Of a DNA stretch of 64,000 nt, positions 30,612-40,415 are shown one piece after another. The notes below the pieces were generated by a model. That model did no database searches. It was given only the letters and a program-made list of their open reading frames with translations, and was not told the origin of the DNA. Made by a program: the position numbers and the translations under genes. Positions within the stretch are counted from its first letter, which is position 1; the number at the start of each line of letters is the position of its first letter. The DNA is from Candidozyma auris (lineage: Eukaryota > Ascomycota > Pichiomycetes > Serinales > Metschnikowiaceae), in assembly GCF_003013715.1 (NCBI RefSeq), contig NC_072812.1, forward strand, positions 434,001-498,000, in the 5' to 3' direction.

Positions 30612-31391
30612 TTACCATCGATGTAGCAACGTTTCCCACGAAGCCTCAAACGTCCTGCCTTTATCCAAAAATTCTAACTGTCTCACGGGTATTCCAAGTT
30701 TCTCAAGTTGTGCCTTACCTCGTCCCCCTTCAATGACGATACCGACATCAGCATCGACTATAGGTAACACATCCGCGGAGCTGTCGCCCACGTAGATAAC
30801 TTGAGAGTTTGGGTGACAATTTCTAATCTTCGCTAGCTGTTGCACCTTATCGTATCCAGTACGTATATCAAGACTTCTATCGAATTGACCGGTGGCTTTT
30901 CCATTTTCATCAAACTCAAGCTCGTTAGCAAGCACTTTTATGCCTGGTATTTTTGCCAATCGTAGAGCCTCCTCTATGAGTGTAACACTCCAATTGACAC
31001 TGAGTATATATAGTGGATGCCGATTTTTCTGTACATGTTCAACGAGCTCCCTGAATCCGCTTGCAAGCTCCACCTTCTTCGCCTGAGCTGCGATATCTGA
31101 TCTACTGATGCCCTTGAAATACCCATCTCTCTCTAGCGCAGAAATCAGCGACATTTCCACCTCTCTCATTCCTCTATGGTATTCAGTTTCTTCTTCAACC
31201 GTCTTTCGAGCTCCCCACTTAGAATTGTACTTCTCGTAAGCATCCATGTAGATCTTCGTATAATGAGAGAAACTAGGACCCAGATTACGCCCCGACGCCG
31301 CCTGCGCCACCAAAAAAGTTGTATCCTTTCTTGTAATTGTTTCGTCCCAGTCCATAACTAGCACGCGTGCGGGCTTCGCCGCCGACGCCAT
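30612..31391 (-). CDS. HAD-superfamily phosphatase (Cto1-like)
   Basis: This 259-residue HAD-type hydrolase carries motif I as Asp-Trp-Asp-Glu-Thr near residue 12 (nucleophile Asp plus general acid), a Leu-Ser-Val-Asn motif II near 130 and motif IV Gly-Asp-Ser-Ser-x-Asp near 203. Between motifs I and II is a helical cap typical of phosphoserine-phosphatase-like members. The only in-frame ATG is at 31391. It resembles the uncharacterised yeast YCR015C/CTO1 group; the substrate is unknown. It converges on the Ssn6-like gene. Confidence 0.75.
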   Translation of the reverse strand: MASAAKPARVLVMDWDETITRKDTTFLVAQAASGRNLGPSFSHYTKIYMDAYEKYNSKWGARKTVEEETEYHRGMREVEMSLISALERDGYFKGISRSDIAAQAKKVELASGFRELVEHVQKNRHPLYILSVNWSVTLIEEALRLAKIPGIKVLANELEFDENGKATGQFDRSLDIRTGYDKVQQLAKIRNCHPNSQVIYVGDSSADVLPIVDADVGIVIEGGRGKAQLEKLGIPVRQLEFLDKGRTFEASWETLLHRW

Positions 31392-31794
31392 TCTGCGGAA
31401 GAAAATTGTGGAAAGTACAATTGGATTAAGATGGTAATTAACCAAGTAAATCAGATACTAGCGAGCGAGCCATACAACTGGCATTGACGTGCGTATCGTG
31501 AAAACAGTATGCAGAGGGCAGCACTGAGAAGTCATCGCAGCGATGCCAGAGTGGTATTAAGGAAAAGAATAAGTCGCCTTTTTTTTATGGATAGAGTGAA
31601 AGGCGTACCTCAATTGAACTCTCCAGGACTAAAGAATTGTCGAAATTTCAAATCCTCCGACGCCCAATGATGGTTTTGGAATCTTCAGGGGGTGGCATCC
31701 TGCAAGGAGTTCAGCGTCGGCAAGTCAGGTTCTGGTAGTTTATATAAAAGGGTCCCTTTGCTCCATCCTCATCTGCATCTTACTACCTTACAAA
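31392..31794. promoter_or_regulatory. Divergent promoter region with STRE and TATA before the repeat protein
   Basis: This 403-bp region separates the HAD gene from the repeat-protein gene. It carries AGGGG (31687-31691), the stress-response element core bound by Msn2/4-type factors, and a strong TATATAAAA (31741-31749) about 50 bp before the ATG. The pattern fits a stress-inducible, TATA-dependent gene; this is inference. Confidence 0.5.
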
Positions 31795-32196
31795 ATGTCA
31801 AATCAAAAGGAATTGGGTGAACTTGGAGATCTCAAGAACGCCAAGAATCTTGGAAGTAAAGGGAACGTTCAAAACCCCTTGGGTGCAAACGTAGGAAAAC
31901 TGGAGACAGGCGCAAAAGTCGAGGGCACCAAAGCTGAGGGCAACTTGGGCAAGACCGAGGGCGAAAAGGGCAAAACAGAAGGTCAGCTAGGCAAAACAGA
32001 AGGTCAACTCGGCAAAAATGAAGGTCAATTGGGTAAGACTGAGGGACAAGCTGGTAAAACTGAAGGCCAATTGGGCAAAACCGAGGGACAGCTTGAAAAC
32101 AAGGGTCAGAGCTTCACAAGTAAGGAAAGTTCGGGCCAAGCGGGCAAAACTGAGGGTGCCTTGGGAAAAACCGAAGGTGAATTGGGCAAGAAGTGA
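31795..32196 (+). CDS. GKTEG-repeat hydrophilic protein (LEA/hydrophilin-like), unrecognised
   Basis: This 133-residue protein is almost entirely Gly, Lys, Glu, Gln, Thr and Leu, with one aromatic residue (Phe107) and no Cys or Trp. From residue 50 it is built of a 7-residue unit, Gly-Lys-Thr-Glu-Gly-Gln-Leu, with nine recognisable Gly-Lys-(Thr/Asn)-Glu-Gly cores, interrupted once at about 100-113. Such a composition is expected to be disordered and heat-soluble, like hydrophilins and LEA proteins, although LEA group 3 repeats have 11 residues. No signal peptide or membrane segment is visible. The strong TATA and STRE upstream suggest stress induction. Exact function unknown. Confidence 0.8.
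   Translation: MSNQKELGELGDLKNAKNLGSKGNVQNPLGANVGKLETGAKVEGTKAEGNLGKTEGEKGKTEGQLGKTEGQLGKNEGQLGKTEGQAGKTEGQLGKTEGQLENKGQSFTSKESSGQAGKTEGALGKTEGELGKK
31942..32196 (+). repeat. Tandem 21-bp coding repeats
   Basis: The repeat units of the GKTEG protein are encoded by imperfect 21-bp direct repeats (for example GGCAAAACAGAAGGTCAG variants). Synonymous differences between units argue that the array is not very recent. It may vary in copy number between strains. Confidence 0.8.
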
Positions 32197-32320
32197 GACT
32201 GTTTGAACTCCGAGGCTTCTAGAATAGCCCATACAATGATGACCGTTGGTAAATTACCATATCGGGTAGTCGAGAGTAGTCCTTCATATGATTTATGACC
32301 CCAGGGTGCAAGACCCTAAG

Positions 32321-32330
32321 TATATATAAA
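32321..32330 (+). promoter_or_regulatory. TATA box of the 110-aa hydrophilic protein gene
   Basis: TATATATAAA lies 48-57 bp before the ATG at 32378, the same arrangement as in the preceding repeat-protein gene. Confidence 0.55.
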
Positions 32331-32377
32331 AACTAGTTGTCTTCAAGCAAGTGTATCTATTGAAAGAGCAAGTGAAA

Positions 32378-32710
32378 ATGCCTCTGAGCTCTGAACCCAA
32401 GAAGTTGACCCCCGAGGACGTACCCTCTAAAGAAGATCAGGACAAGCTCCGTGACTCTGTGAGAAGCCTTTTGAACCCAGACGGCTCCAACGAAAGGATG
32501 GATGGCTACATCAACAGCACCTTTAGCTACGTTCAAAACGCTTTGGACAAGGTGGCACATGCTGAAGATAAAGACGCAGCCTCGAAGGAAATTGCTGATG
32601 ATATTGTTCAAAAGTTCAAGGTTTGGGCAGAGTCGTTTCAACAGGGCCAGAGCAACACCAATGCCTCAAGCGATGCTGCTGCTGCCTCTGCTGAAGAGAA
32701 AAAAGATTAG
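32378..32710 (+). CDS. Small acidic hydrophilic protein, 110 aa, unrecognised
   Basis: From the first ATG (32378) the product is 110 aa, highly charged, with predicted helical segments (about 22-35 and 45-88) and an Ala/Ser/Glu-rich C-terminal tail. It lacks membrane segments and Cys and contains a single Trp. It lies 181 bp behind the GKTEG-repeat gene on the same strand, with its own TATA box, so the two may be co-induced. Its size and charge recall Hsp12-type stress proteins, but I see no sequence match to Hsp12. Confidence 0.72.
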   Translation: MPLSSEPKKLTPEDVPSKEDQDKLRDSVRSLLNPDGSNERMDGYINSTFSYVQNALDKVAHAEDKDAASKEIADDIVQKFKVWAESFQQGQSNTNASSDAAAASAEEKKD

Positions 32711-32983
32711 TTATTTGGAGATCAAACCAAATTCAGATCTAATATTGGTTCCGCGATAGGGACGTATATAGCTAATGGTATAATGGAGTAAACAACTGAA
32801 GCTGAGTAGATTTCAAGGTGGCATTGAATAATTGGCACGAGCTAGCAGAAAAGTCAAAATGTTAAGCACATCTGAGGGATCTGTGGTTGTTCTATAGAGT
32901 CAATGAGGTGTTAGACTCCATATACAGCAATTCCGCGTATGTGTTCAAACAGATCCCGTACTACAAGCGCTATCGAATATAGA

Positions 32984-34180
32984 ATGAGATTAACTGTTCT
33001 TTTATTCGCAGCTCTGTTAGTGGCTGCATGGTCTCTTTTAGATTACATGCCCCAGAATCTTCTTAACTTAGATGTCACTTCCAAATGGGATTCAGAGCCG
33101 GCTTTCTCTGCCTTGGAAGACTACATCGTGGACGATAAGTTCTCTCTTCTCAAATTGCATAGGGGATTGATGGAGATTGAATCCATTAGTGGTAATGAGC
33201 ATAAAGTTGCATTGTTTTTGTCGGACTATTTGAAGAAAGCTGGCCTTTCTGTGGAGTTGCAACATGTGGAGCGGGACAGGTATAATGTCTATGCATATAT
33301 TGGCAACCAAAGAAACACAACCACTGTGGTCTCCTCCCACATTGATGTCGTGCCGCCTTACATTGGCTACTCTGTTGATGGAACAAAGATTCGTGGCAGA
33401 GGTGCCTGCGACGACAAGGGTCCCCTCGCTGCTCAAGTTATTGCCTACTTGGATCTTTACTACGAGAACAAGATCAAAGAGGGTGAGGTGTCTCTTTTAT
33501 TTGTGGTTGGTGAGGAGAATACAGGAGTTGGTATGAGGACTGCTAGTGAGAAGTTGGGAGTCAATTGGGAGTATGCAATTTTTGGTGAACCAACAGAGAA
33601 CAAGCTAGGCGTGGGTCACAAGGGTATCTTTGTGTTCGACATCGAAGTATTCGGCAGAGCTGCACACTCTGGCTATCCACACTTGGGAGTATCCGCCACA
33701 GAGATCTTGATACCGATTCTACACAAAATTCAGAACTTGGAGCTTCCTGAGTCTGAACTTTTGGGTCCTTCAACCGTGAATGTTGGTAAAGTCGAGGCTG
33801 GTGTTGCAGCAAACGTAATACCTGCCTACGCTAAGGCCACGATTGCCATCAGAGTATCCAGTGACCTTGACGAAGTGGTGAGATTGGTTCATTCAGTGGT
33901 AGACGATGTGGAGCATGTTGCACCAGTCACAGGTAGGACCACCGATCCCCAGTATCTCGACTACAAAGTCCCTGGGTTTGAGTCGATTATTCTTGCCTAC
34001 AATACAGATGTGCCCAACTTGTCTTTGCCATTGAAAAAGCGTTTCTTGTATGGCCCTGGTACAATTCACGTTGCTCACAGCGACGATGAACATGTGGAAA
34101 ATCAGGACCTCTTGAAGTCAGTTGACGGTTACAGACGCCTAGTAGAGTACATATTGTCGCTTGAGAACGCCACAGAGTAA
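32984..34180 (+). CDS. M20-family zinc metallopeptidase, secreted or membrane-anchored
   Basis: From the ATG at 32984 the product is 398 aa with an N-terminal hydrophobic segment (about residues 3-17) that should act as a signal peptide or anchor. The M20 catalytic domain follows: Ser-Ser-His-Ile-Asp-Val-Val (first zinc His and catalytic Asp), Gly-Ala-Cys-Asp-Asp-Lys-Gly (bridging Asp), Gly-Glu-Glu-Asn-Thr-Gly (catalytic Glu and ligand), Gly-Glu-Pro, and a late His-Ser-Asp-Asp-Glu-His ligand region. The dimerisation domain is present (around Arg-Ala-Ala-His-Ser-Gly). It is shorter than vacuolar carboxypeptidase S (576 aa), so it belongs to the ArgE/DapE-like branch, likely acting on small peptides in the secretory path or outside. 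Confidence 0.88.
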   Translation: MRLTVLLFAALLVAAWSLLDYMPQNLLNLDVTSKWDSEPAFSALEDYIVDDKFSLLKLHRGLMEIESISGNEHKVALFLSDYLKKAGLSVELQHVERDRYNVYAYIGNQRNTTTVVSSHIDVVPPYIGYSVDGTKIRGRGACDDKGPLAAQVIAYLDLYYENKIKEGEVSLLFVVGEENTGVGMRTASEKLGVNWEYAIFGEPTENKLGVGHKGIFVFDIEVFGRAAHSGYPHLGVSATEILIPILHKIQNLELPESELLGPSTVNVGKVEAGVAANVIPAYAKATIAIRVSSDLDEVVRLVHSVVDDVEHVAPVTGRTTDPQYLDYKVPGFESIILAYNTDVPNLSLPLKKRFLYGPGTIHVAHSDDEHVENQDLLKSVDGYRRLVEYILSLENATE

Positions 34181-34684
34181 TCTTTATGTTCACAATTTCT
34201 ATATCCACCGTAAGTATACTTTTTTATGGCAGACTCAAACTCATGTGAAGATTCTTTCTAGCGTAGCATTAGAGCAGCACCATATCAAGTCGATGGTGCC
34301 ACCAGACTCTTGCCACCGAAATGACCGAGTCCAATGCCCGCAATTAGAGTGTAGTTCGAAGACCTACATTTGTCCAGAGAGAAGAAGCGTGTATTAGTTG
34401 TTGAGAATTGTTCGCGATGGGTGCGATCAATGGAAGCGCCCTAATTCGGGAGATGAGATAGCTAGAACATAGGACGTCAAATGGATTGCACTAGACATTG
34501 AGCCACCCCTCGCCCCTCTTGCAATAAGAATGAGATTTTCTGAGACCAAGCAAGTTAGAGAATCGAATAATTTATTCATTTTTGTCTTTACCTGATTTCG
34601 GAATCCGAACAAGACCCGTGCATCCTCGTAGTACAGAATAAAGGCTGTAGAGATGGTTAGTGCAAGTGTATCTTTTCACATATT
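34181..34684. other. Intergenic region between M20 peptidase and WKF gene
   Basis: This 504-bp stretch has no supported gene. It contains a GTAAGTAT (34209) that could be a donor, but no branch TACTAAC follows. Confidence 0.45.
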
Positions 34685-35725
34685 ATGATGGCGACGGTAC
34701 CTGCCTGGAAAAAGCTAGGACTCAAAGTTAAGGACAACAATGAGGTCACTTCTTTCAATGACATTGTGCATCTAGATACTCCAACTGTTGACAAGAATCT
34801 TACAAAGAAGCTCAATAAGAAGAGAAGACAAGAAGAAGAGAAGAGTAGGGACACAAAAGAGAAGAAGCCTCCAAAGAGACAAAAGCTTCCCAAGTCGGAA
34901 AGGAAGCCACCTCCAGAAAAAGACCAACTAGCTTACTTGCGTCAATACTCAGTTGACAAAGAAAACTGGAAATTTAGTAAGCAGAAACAAAACTGGATCT
35001 TGAAAAACTTGGACTCAATCCCCCACGAATACGAAGATCTGCTCATTGCTTATATTGAAGGCATCCAAGGTGGCGCCCGAAGTAGGCTTGTTGAGCAGTT
35101 GACCGAAGTTGCCAATAGATGGAATGCGATTAGCGAGGCTCTCGAGGCTAAGGTGAATGCCGAACTTTATGGAGAAGGTGAAAATGAGGCAATAAAAGAG
35201 GGAAACGAGGAAACGAAAGGGGAGAATACTCCTCAAAGTGTCACTCGTGAAAACGCGATCAGAACAAGAAAGCTATTACATGCATTAACCGGAGAAAATA
35301 TTGAGCTCTTAGGTCTCGAAGAAGAAGGATCTGAAAGCGAACAACGTACTAAGGAATCTACAAGTACTACTGTGGTAAGTGATGTTAAAGATGACTCTAA
35401 TCAGAGCTCCGAAGACGCACTTGATGGGCAATCTGCAAGTGAGGAACCGGAAAAAGAAACCGGTAATGGGACCAATGATGAAGGTGAAGATGAGAGTGAA
35501 GATGACGGTTCGAAAAGAAATATCTCTAGCAGCAAAAAAGTAGAGGAGGAGGATAACATCATTATAGAGAGTGTTGATGTGGAAGACTTCTTCGAAGACT
35601 CTGACGGCGAGTCACTGAAGAAGAGCAAGAGTCAAACAAAGAGCAGGCGAAAAAGCACTAACAAGAAACACAGTAGAAGTGGGTCCCTGAGCAAGTCAAG
35701 AAATCAGTCTGATGCATCTCGCTAG
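34685..35725 (+). CDS. WKF-domain nucleolar-type protein (C7orf50 family)
   Basis: The 346-residue product contains the WKF motif (Trp-Lys-Phe, residues 95-97) and the following helical block (to about 150, with Trp-Ile-Leu-Lys-Asn and Tyr-Ile-Glu-Gly) that defines a small eukaryotic family including human C7orf50. It is preceded by a Lys/Arg-rich nuclear-localisation-like region (40-75). The C-terminal half is Glu/Asp/Ser-rich and ends in a basic Lys/Ser/Arg tail. Such composition is usual for nucleolar ribosome-biogenesis proteins; the molecular role is not known to me. Translation may start at either of two adjacent ATGs. Confidence 0.75.
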   Translation: MMATVPAWKKLGLKVKDNNEVTSFNDIVHLDTPTVDKNLTKKLNKKRRQEEEKSRDTKEKKPPKRQKLPKSERKPPPEKDQLAYLRQYSVDKENWKFSKQKQNWILKNLDSIPHEYEDLLIAYIEGIQGGARSRLVEQLTEVANRWNAISEALEAKVNAELYGEGENEAIKEGNEETKGENTPQSVTRENAIRTRKLLHALTGENIELLGLEEEGSESEQRTKESTSTTVVSDVKDDSNQSSEDALDGQSASEEPEKETGNGTNDEGEDESEDDGSKRNISSSKKVEEEDNIIIESVDVEDFFEDSDGESLKKSKSQTKSRRKSTNKKHSRSGSLSKSRNQSDASR

Positions 35726-36025
35726 TGTTTAATGTTCGCATAGACAGTCTTGCAACTTCCAATGGCTATTTTCGCAGCCAAAGGGGAATTGCACGCTTAC
35801 CGATATCGAAAAAGAATAACGACAAATAGCTGAAAAAACCATCATGTACTGAAGGAAATTCATATGGACTTCATTTTTTTGTTTCACCACTTCGTTATCA
35901 TGTATAATGTAATAGACTCTGCATTCCCTAGGAGTACTCCACACCATTGCACCAGTGTAATCGCACGACAAGTATACCACACTTCGTCGCAAGTACAATA
36001 AGTGAAGCATTGAACACAATTGATC

Positions 36026-39000
36026 ATGTCCACGTTCAACATTCGACAATTAGAAGACAGAGCGCGAGACGTTGATCCTGATCTCCGCTATATGGCTCTT
36101 GAGGATTTTGTCAAGCATCTCAGCAACCCAAAAGTTCAAGCAAGAAATGTTTCCAGTTTCATTCCACTTTTAATCACAATGCTAAGCGATAACGTCACAG
36201 AAGTTCAAAATCAGGCAGTGAAATCATTTGCCCCTCTAGTTCGTCATATCGATGATCAAGAAGTTTTGTCGGTGGTGAATCAATTGTTCGAGGCTGTGTT
36301 GAAGAGCTCCAACACTTCCAAGTTCTCTACATCAGTTCCGAATTTGGCCTTGCGATCGATCTTCAACAGCTCGTACTCGAGGTTTGGTAAACAACTTGCT
36401 CGTTCTGTGATCGACTCGTTGTTCCCACGTCTTTTCGCTACTGATGCACCACTCACGATCGACAGTATCGAAATCATCATAGATCTCATAAAAGCGTTAG
36501 GAGGAACCCTCACTGCGCCTGAGTTGTCGGGAATGGTATTGTCGCTCATTTGCATTGCCTACAAGGAAACTGGCATCATCAGTAGAAGAGCCATAGTCGC
36601 AGTCGACTACGCTTTGGACCACGTACACCTGGTTACTCAAGAGCAAACAGTCAGGCAGTTGCAATTCTTCGATAAAGTGGTTTCTGATACTCATGCGTCA
36701 TACTCCTCAAGTGATAAGGGTGTGGCTGCGAAAAATACTCAATTCACGTTACTACAAGTTGTGTTGGCAAAGGCAAGAAAGTCGAAGAGAGATGTGTTCT
36801 CTGATGTTTCTGCTCTGATAATATTTTCAGAGATTAATGCAAATTTGAGGCTTGAATCTCTCGTGACTTCACTCAACATAGAAGACTTGGATGTTGATGT
36901 CTTGGTTGTGGAGAACCTGGTTCGTGAGGACGCACTCATCACATTATCAAGTCTCATTAGCTGTATCTCTTCTGATACATTTCTACATTCATATGCTCAC
37001 TCGGTGGTGGAAATCATCCGTGCATTCATTTCATATGATCCCTTGACCTATGATGATTCTGGTGACGACATAGATGATGAGGAGTCTGAAATCGAATTTT
37101 CTAATGATGAAGACTCTATTGAAGTCGAGAAAGCTGGAGACAACGATGGCTTAGCTTCTAAACTTAGATTCCAGGCTATTGGGCTCATAAAGCAGGTAAT
37201 CAAAGTCTTTCCTGGTGCTCTCGGAATTCTATACGGTGAAAACCTCGTGGAACCATTGATAATTGCCATTGGCGATAAGACTGATATTGTTTCAAACGAA
37301 GCAGTGTACACAACGATATCTCTATTGAACGCAACTCATGCCGCTGCCACAATGAGGTCAAGGCCAAGCTCAGATATCAGCATGATGACTGAGAGGGGCA
37401 CATCAGGCACACCATCATCACAGATGACAACAACGTTGCCGCCACTTCTTGAAGATTTCGTTTTCAATTGTCTTTTGACAACAAAGAACATTGGAAGAAT
37501 CACTACTACCAATGCATTGATTGAGGCTATGATAAGAGTCCTTTCTGTATTTCTATCGCCGTCATTTTTGGAGAAATTGTCGAAAAAGCTCCAGGAATAC
37601 AAACTCACACTCAAGACCAATCCTGATATAATAAGATTATACAAGATAATCTTGAAGGTCTATCCGATTCAAGAAATCCCCTCTGATCTTGTTCAATTCA
37701 TTTACGATGATTTGGTTAACTCTCTTACAGACACCAAAACATACTACAGTTTCATTTCCGATATTTTACAGGTGTGCAATGAGTTTTATCCGAAGATCGC
37801 AGGTGATCACTTTTATGAAAAACTAGTTGACAGGACTTTGTTTAAGCCAATTGCTGACAGGATTAATGTCAAGCAGTATTCAAGCGACGTGCGTCAACAT
37901 TCACTCAATTCTCTAACTGAACTTATAGTCCATCTCGACGTTTCAGAAGCAAATCTCAATAATGCTATTGAAATTTACAAAGAGAGTATGAATTACGAGG
38001 TGACAGTGAATTTCACGATTGAGAACTTAATAACTATCTGTGAGAAACGATCCCAACTTTTCGACAATCCTGAATTATGCAATCTTGTCGTGGAAAAGCT
38101 CAATTCGTATCTTTCATCGAATGATACAAGTTTGTATTTAAACTCATTGATTTTGCTTGACTGTATTTTCACAAACACGCATTTCAAGGGTAAGGCTGAA
38201 GATTTGCAAATCTTGACGAACAATGTCTTTCATTTTTTACATGAGACTAGCGATTCCAATCTTATCAATCGTGCCATTAGTATTCTCGGTCATGCCCTTG
38301 ACTACGTCCCTGCGGATGAAGAATTCTTTAAGAAGCTCATTCATCAAGTCATCAACGTCAAGTGGATCGATGAGGATGATGTCGATTTAGGGTCTCTTGA
38401 TTATTTGATAAAACAAGTTGCGACTAGAAGCCCGCTTAAGGGTGAGCAATTGTATGATATTGGCTTGCAGAATTTGGTATTACGTAACTTCTTGAGTGCA
38501 AAGGTTTTGGCAATCATCACTCTTGATGCTAATCTACGCGAGAAGATTTCTGCCGCGGAAGCCCAACTCGTGGGCGTCTCCGAAATGCTTGATTCGCCCT
38601 CTTCATTCGACAAGATTGTCTTCAATATTCACTACTTGGGATGCATTGCCGAAGCAGTCGAGTTGTCTAGAGTAACTTTCGACGAGTTCTTCTCTCTTAT
38701 GATTTCTAACAAAAACGAGGTTCTTTGTCTTGCAGCAGCAAGGGCAGTTGGTTTGTGCATAAAGAGAGATGTTGAGATGTACTTGCCCGTGCTCCTCAAG
38801 TATTACCACTCTTCGAACCAAGGCTCGGAGCAGAATGGTACCCTTATTCTTGTCGCTATTAAGCAATTGCTAAGAGGATATATCACGCACGAAAAACAAA
38901 ACTTATTGTCGCACATTTGGCATAGTTTGTTTGAAGTGATTAGCTTTAAGGAGGGTACACTCACTCATAAGGATGTTGCGGAATTGAAGTTGGCAGGCGA

Positions 39001-39847
39001 GATATTGGCCAAGATATGCGAGTTTACAAAGCTGGAAGAATACCAGAACAAGCTTTTTGACATCTTAGAGAGCGGAATGCAAAGTTCAAACCTGAATGAA
39101 CACGCGGTCTACACTGTGGTTGTTATCTCAAAACAGTTGATAAACGATATTGAGTCTCAAACCTTGAATGTGCTGTTGGTGGAGGAAATTTTGGTGTATC
39201 TCTCGAGATCGAACTTGGAGCTCAAACAGGCCATTGTTAGCACGCTCTTGACTGGTATTCACAATAAAGCACTCTTGATTGCATCAGTACTCAATGACAC
39301 TATTTTGCCTAGCATTTACGACGAACTAGATGCCAAAGATGAGTTTAAGAAGGTGATCCCAATGGGGCCATATAAGTATGTTGTGGATGAAGGACTTGAG
39401 GTAAGGAAATTGTGTTATGAGCTCATAAATGCCATCATCAGTATTGACAATGAACGCCTCATGGACAAGGAAGGTGGGGTGAATCAGGTGAGGATGTTTG
39501 AGGTGTTGCTGGCCAAGGGACTTAACGATACCGAGAATGGTATAGTGGTCATGGCTGTTCAAAACCTCCTTCAGATAATTCATAACGACGAAAATGTATT
39601 GCATGCAATTGCAAACCAGCAAGAGATGATTTCAGCGCTCACAAAGGTGGCTAACAAAAAGTTGCGGAGTAAAGCAAGTACGCAAGAAGCCGAAAGTCAA
39701 GAGGAAGCCTTACGAATGGTGATCAAGCTTCTGAAGACCATCAACAATGTATTTGTTCATAGCAACGCCACAAATGGCGAGTGGGGGGCTTACTTCCATG
39801 AGTTGAAGAGCAAACATCACTTACTTTTCAACACAGTGGAGTGTTAA
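36026..39847 (+). CDS. CAND1: TIP120/CAND1-type cullin-exchange HEAT-repeat protein
   Basis: CAND1 binds unneddylated cullin-RING cores and exchanges substrate receptors such as F-box proteins; the F-box gene CDC4 is also in this window. The product (1273 aa from ATG 36026) is a continuous array of helical HEAT-type repeats starting with Asp-Xaa-Asp-Xaa-Asp-Leu-Arg-Tyr-Met-Ala-Xaa-Asp-Asp/Glu-like CAND1 N-terminal sequence (residues 10-25). It has the acidic insertion typical of the family around residues 345-375 and a TIP120 domain in the C-terminal 200 residues. S. cerevisiae has only the shorter, divergent Lag2, so the full-length form marks a lineage outside Saccharomyces. Confidence 0.9.
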   Translation: MSTFNIRQLEDRARDVDPDLRYMALEDFVKHLSNPKVQARNVSSFIPLLITMLSDNVTEVQNQAVKSFAPLVRHIDDQEVLSVVNQLFEAVLKSSNTSKFSTSVPNLALRSIFNSSYSRFGKQLARSVIDSLFPRLFATDAPLTIDSIEIIIDLIKALGGTLTAPELSGMVLSLICIAYKETGIISRRAIVAVDYALDHVHLVTQEQTVRQLQFFDKVVSDTHASYSSSDKGVAAKNTQFTLLQVVLAKARKSKRDVFSDVSALIIFSEINANLRLESLVTSLNIEDLDVDVLVVENLVREDALITLSSLISCISSDTFLHSYAHSVVEIIRAFISYDPLTYDDSGDDIDDEESEIEFSNDEDSIEVEKAGDNDGLASKLRFQAIGLIKQVIKVFPGALGILYGENLVEPLIIAIGDKTDIVSNEAVYTTISLLNATHAAATMRSRPSSDISMMTERGTSGTPSSQMTTTLPPLLEDFVFNCLLTTKNIGRITTTNALIEAMIRVLSVFLSPSFLEKLSKKLQEYKLTLKTNPDIIRLYKIILKVYPIQEIPSDLVQFIYDDLVNSLTDTKTYYSFISDILQVCNEFYPKIAGDHFYEKLVDRTLFKPIADRINVKQYSSDVRQHSLNSLTELIVHLDVSEANLNNAIEIYKESMNYEVTVNFTIENLITICEKRSQLFDNPELCNLVVEKLNSYLSSNDTSLYLNSLILLDCIFTNTHFKGKAEDLQILTNNVFHFLHETSDSNLINRAISILGHALDYVPADEEFFKKLIHQVINVKWIDEDDVDLGSLDYLIKQVATRSPLKGEQLYDIGLQNLVLRNFLSAKVLAIITLDANLREKISAAEAQLVGVSEMLDSPSSFDKIVFNIHYLGCIAEAVELSRVTFDEFFSLMISNKNEVLCLAAARAVGLCIKRDVEMYLPVLLKYYHSSNQGSEQNGTLILVAIKQLLRGYITHEKQNLLSHIWHSLFEVISFKEGTLTHKDVAELKLAGEILAKICEFTKLEEYQNKLFDILESGMQSSNLNEHAVYTVVVISKQLINDIESQTLNVLLVEEILVYLSRSNLELKQAIVSTLLTGIHNKALLIASVLNDTILPSIYDELDAKDEFKKVIPMGPYKYVVDEGLEVRKLCYELINAIISIDNERLMDKEGGVNQVRMFEVLLAKGLNDTENGIVVMAVQNLLQIIHNDENVLHAIANQQEMISALTKVANKKLRSKASTQEAESQEEALRMVIKLLKTINNVFVHSNATNGEWGAYFHELKSKHHLLFNTVEC

Positions 39848-40145
39848 ACCCGGGCACTATGCGCGATAGGAGGTAGCGGAAGTAATACACACACTGTGAT
39901 GACGGTTAGAAGTCTTTTTTTGCAACCTAAACAACGCTCCAAAGCGCACCAGTGGCTGGCGTGTGCAGTACCCGGTGATGTCTGTCAGAGAGGGGAAGTC
40001 ATGGAGCCTTGCGGCAGGCGAAAGTTTTTGTGGAGATGATCCAAACATATATAAATAAGATGGCATCGCCGCTTTGTCAACAACTCTTCAGAAAAAAGCA
40101 AAGCAAAGTGAAGGAAACTTCAAGACAACATTATTTATTCGCACG

Positions 40146-40415
40146 ATGAACACCACTATGAGCTACATCAGCACGTCGCCAGCTTATGTGGCCAACTTGC
40201 CAGGACGCATCTGGGCGTTTGTTGTGTCTATGTTTATGACATGGGTGGAAAGGGTGTGGCATGTACTAGATACGGGGTTGTACTACGTGATGAACGCGAT
40301 CTTGATGGTGTTGGCGTTTGCTGACAAGTTACTAGACTTCTCAGATAGAGCTGTCCAGAATTACGAGCTTGCCAAGAAGGTGTTCAAGTTGTCGATGTAC
40401 AATAGCATCAATTAA
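40146..40415 (+). CDS. Small putative membrane protein, 89 aa, unrecognised
   Basis: From the ATG at 40146 the product is 89 aa with two hydrophobic stretches (about 22-34 and 45-62) and a charged C-terminal segment. The first hydrophobic part is rich in aromatic residues (Trp, Phe, Met). I cannot name a family. A TATA-like element (CATATATAAATAA, around 40047) lies just upstream. A 29-codon ORF from 40060 overlaps the ATG as ATGA but probably starts before the transcript. It is tandem to CAND1 with a 298-bp gap. Confidence 0.55.
   Translation: MNTTMSYISTSPAYVANLPGRIWAFVVSMFMTWVERVWHVLDTGLYYVMNAILMVLAFADKLLDFSDRAVQNYELAKKVFKLSMYNSIN

Noticed and set aside
34209..34690. 5' UTR intron for the WKF gene from GTAAGTAT
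   Set aside because: No TACTAAC branch sequence between the donor and the ATG.
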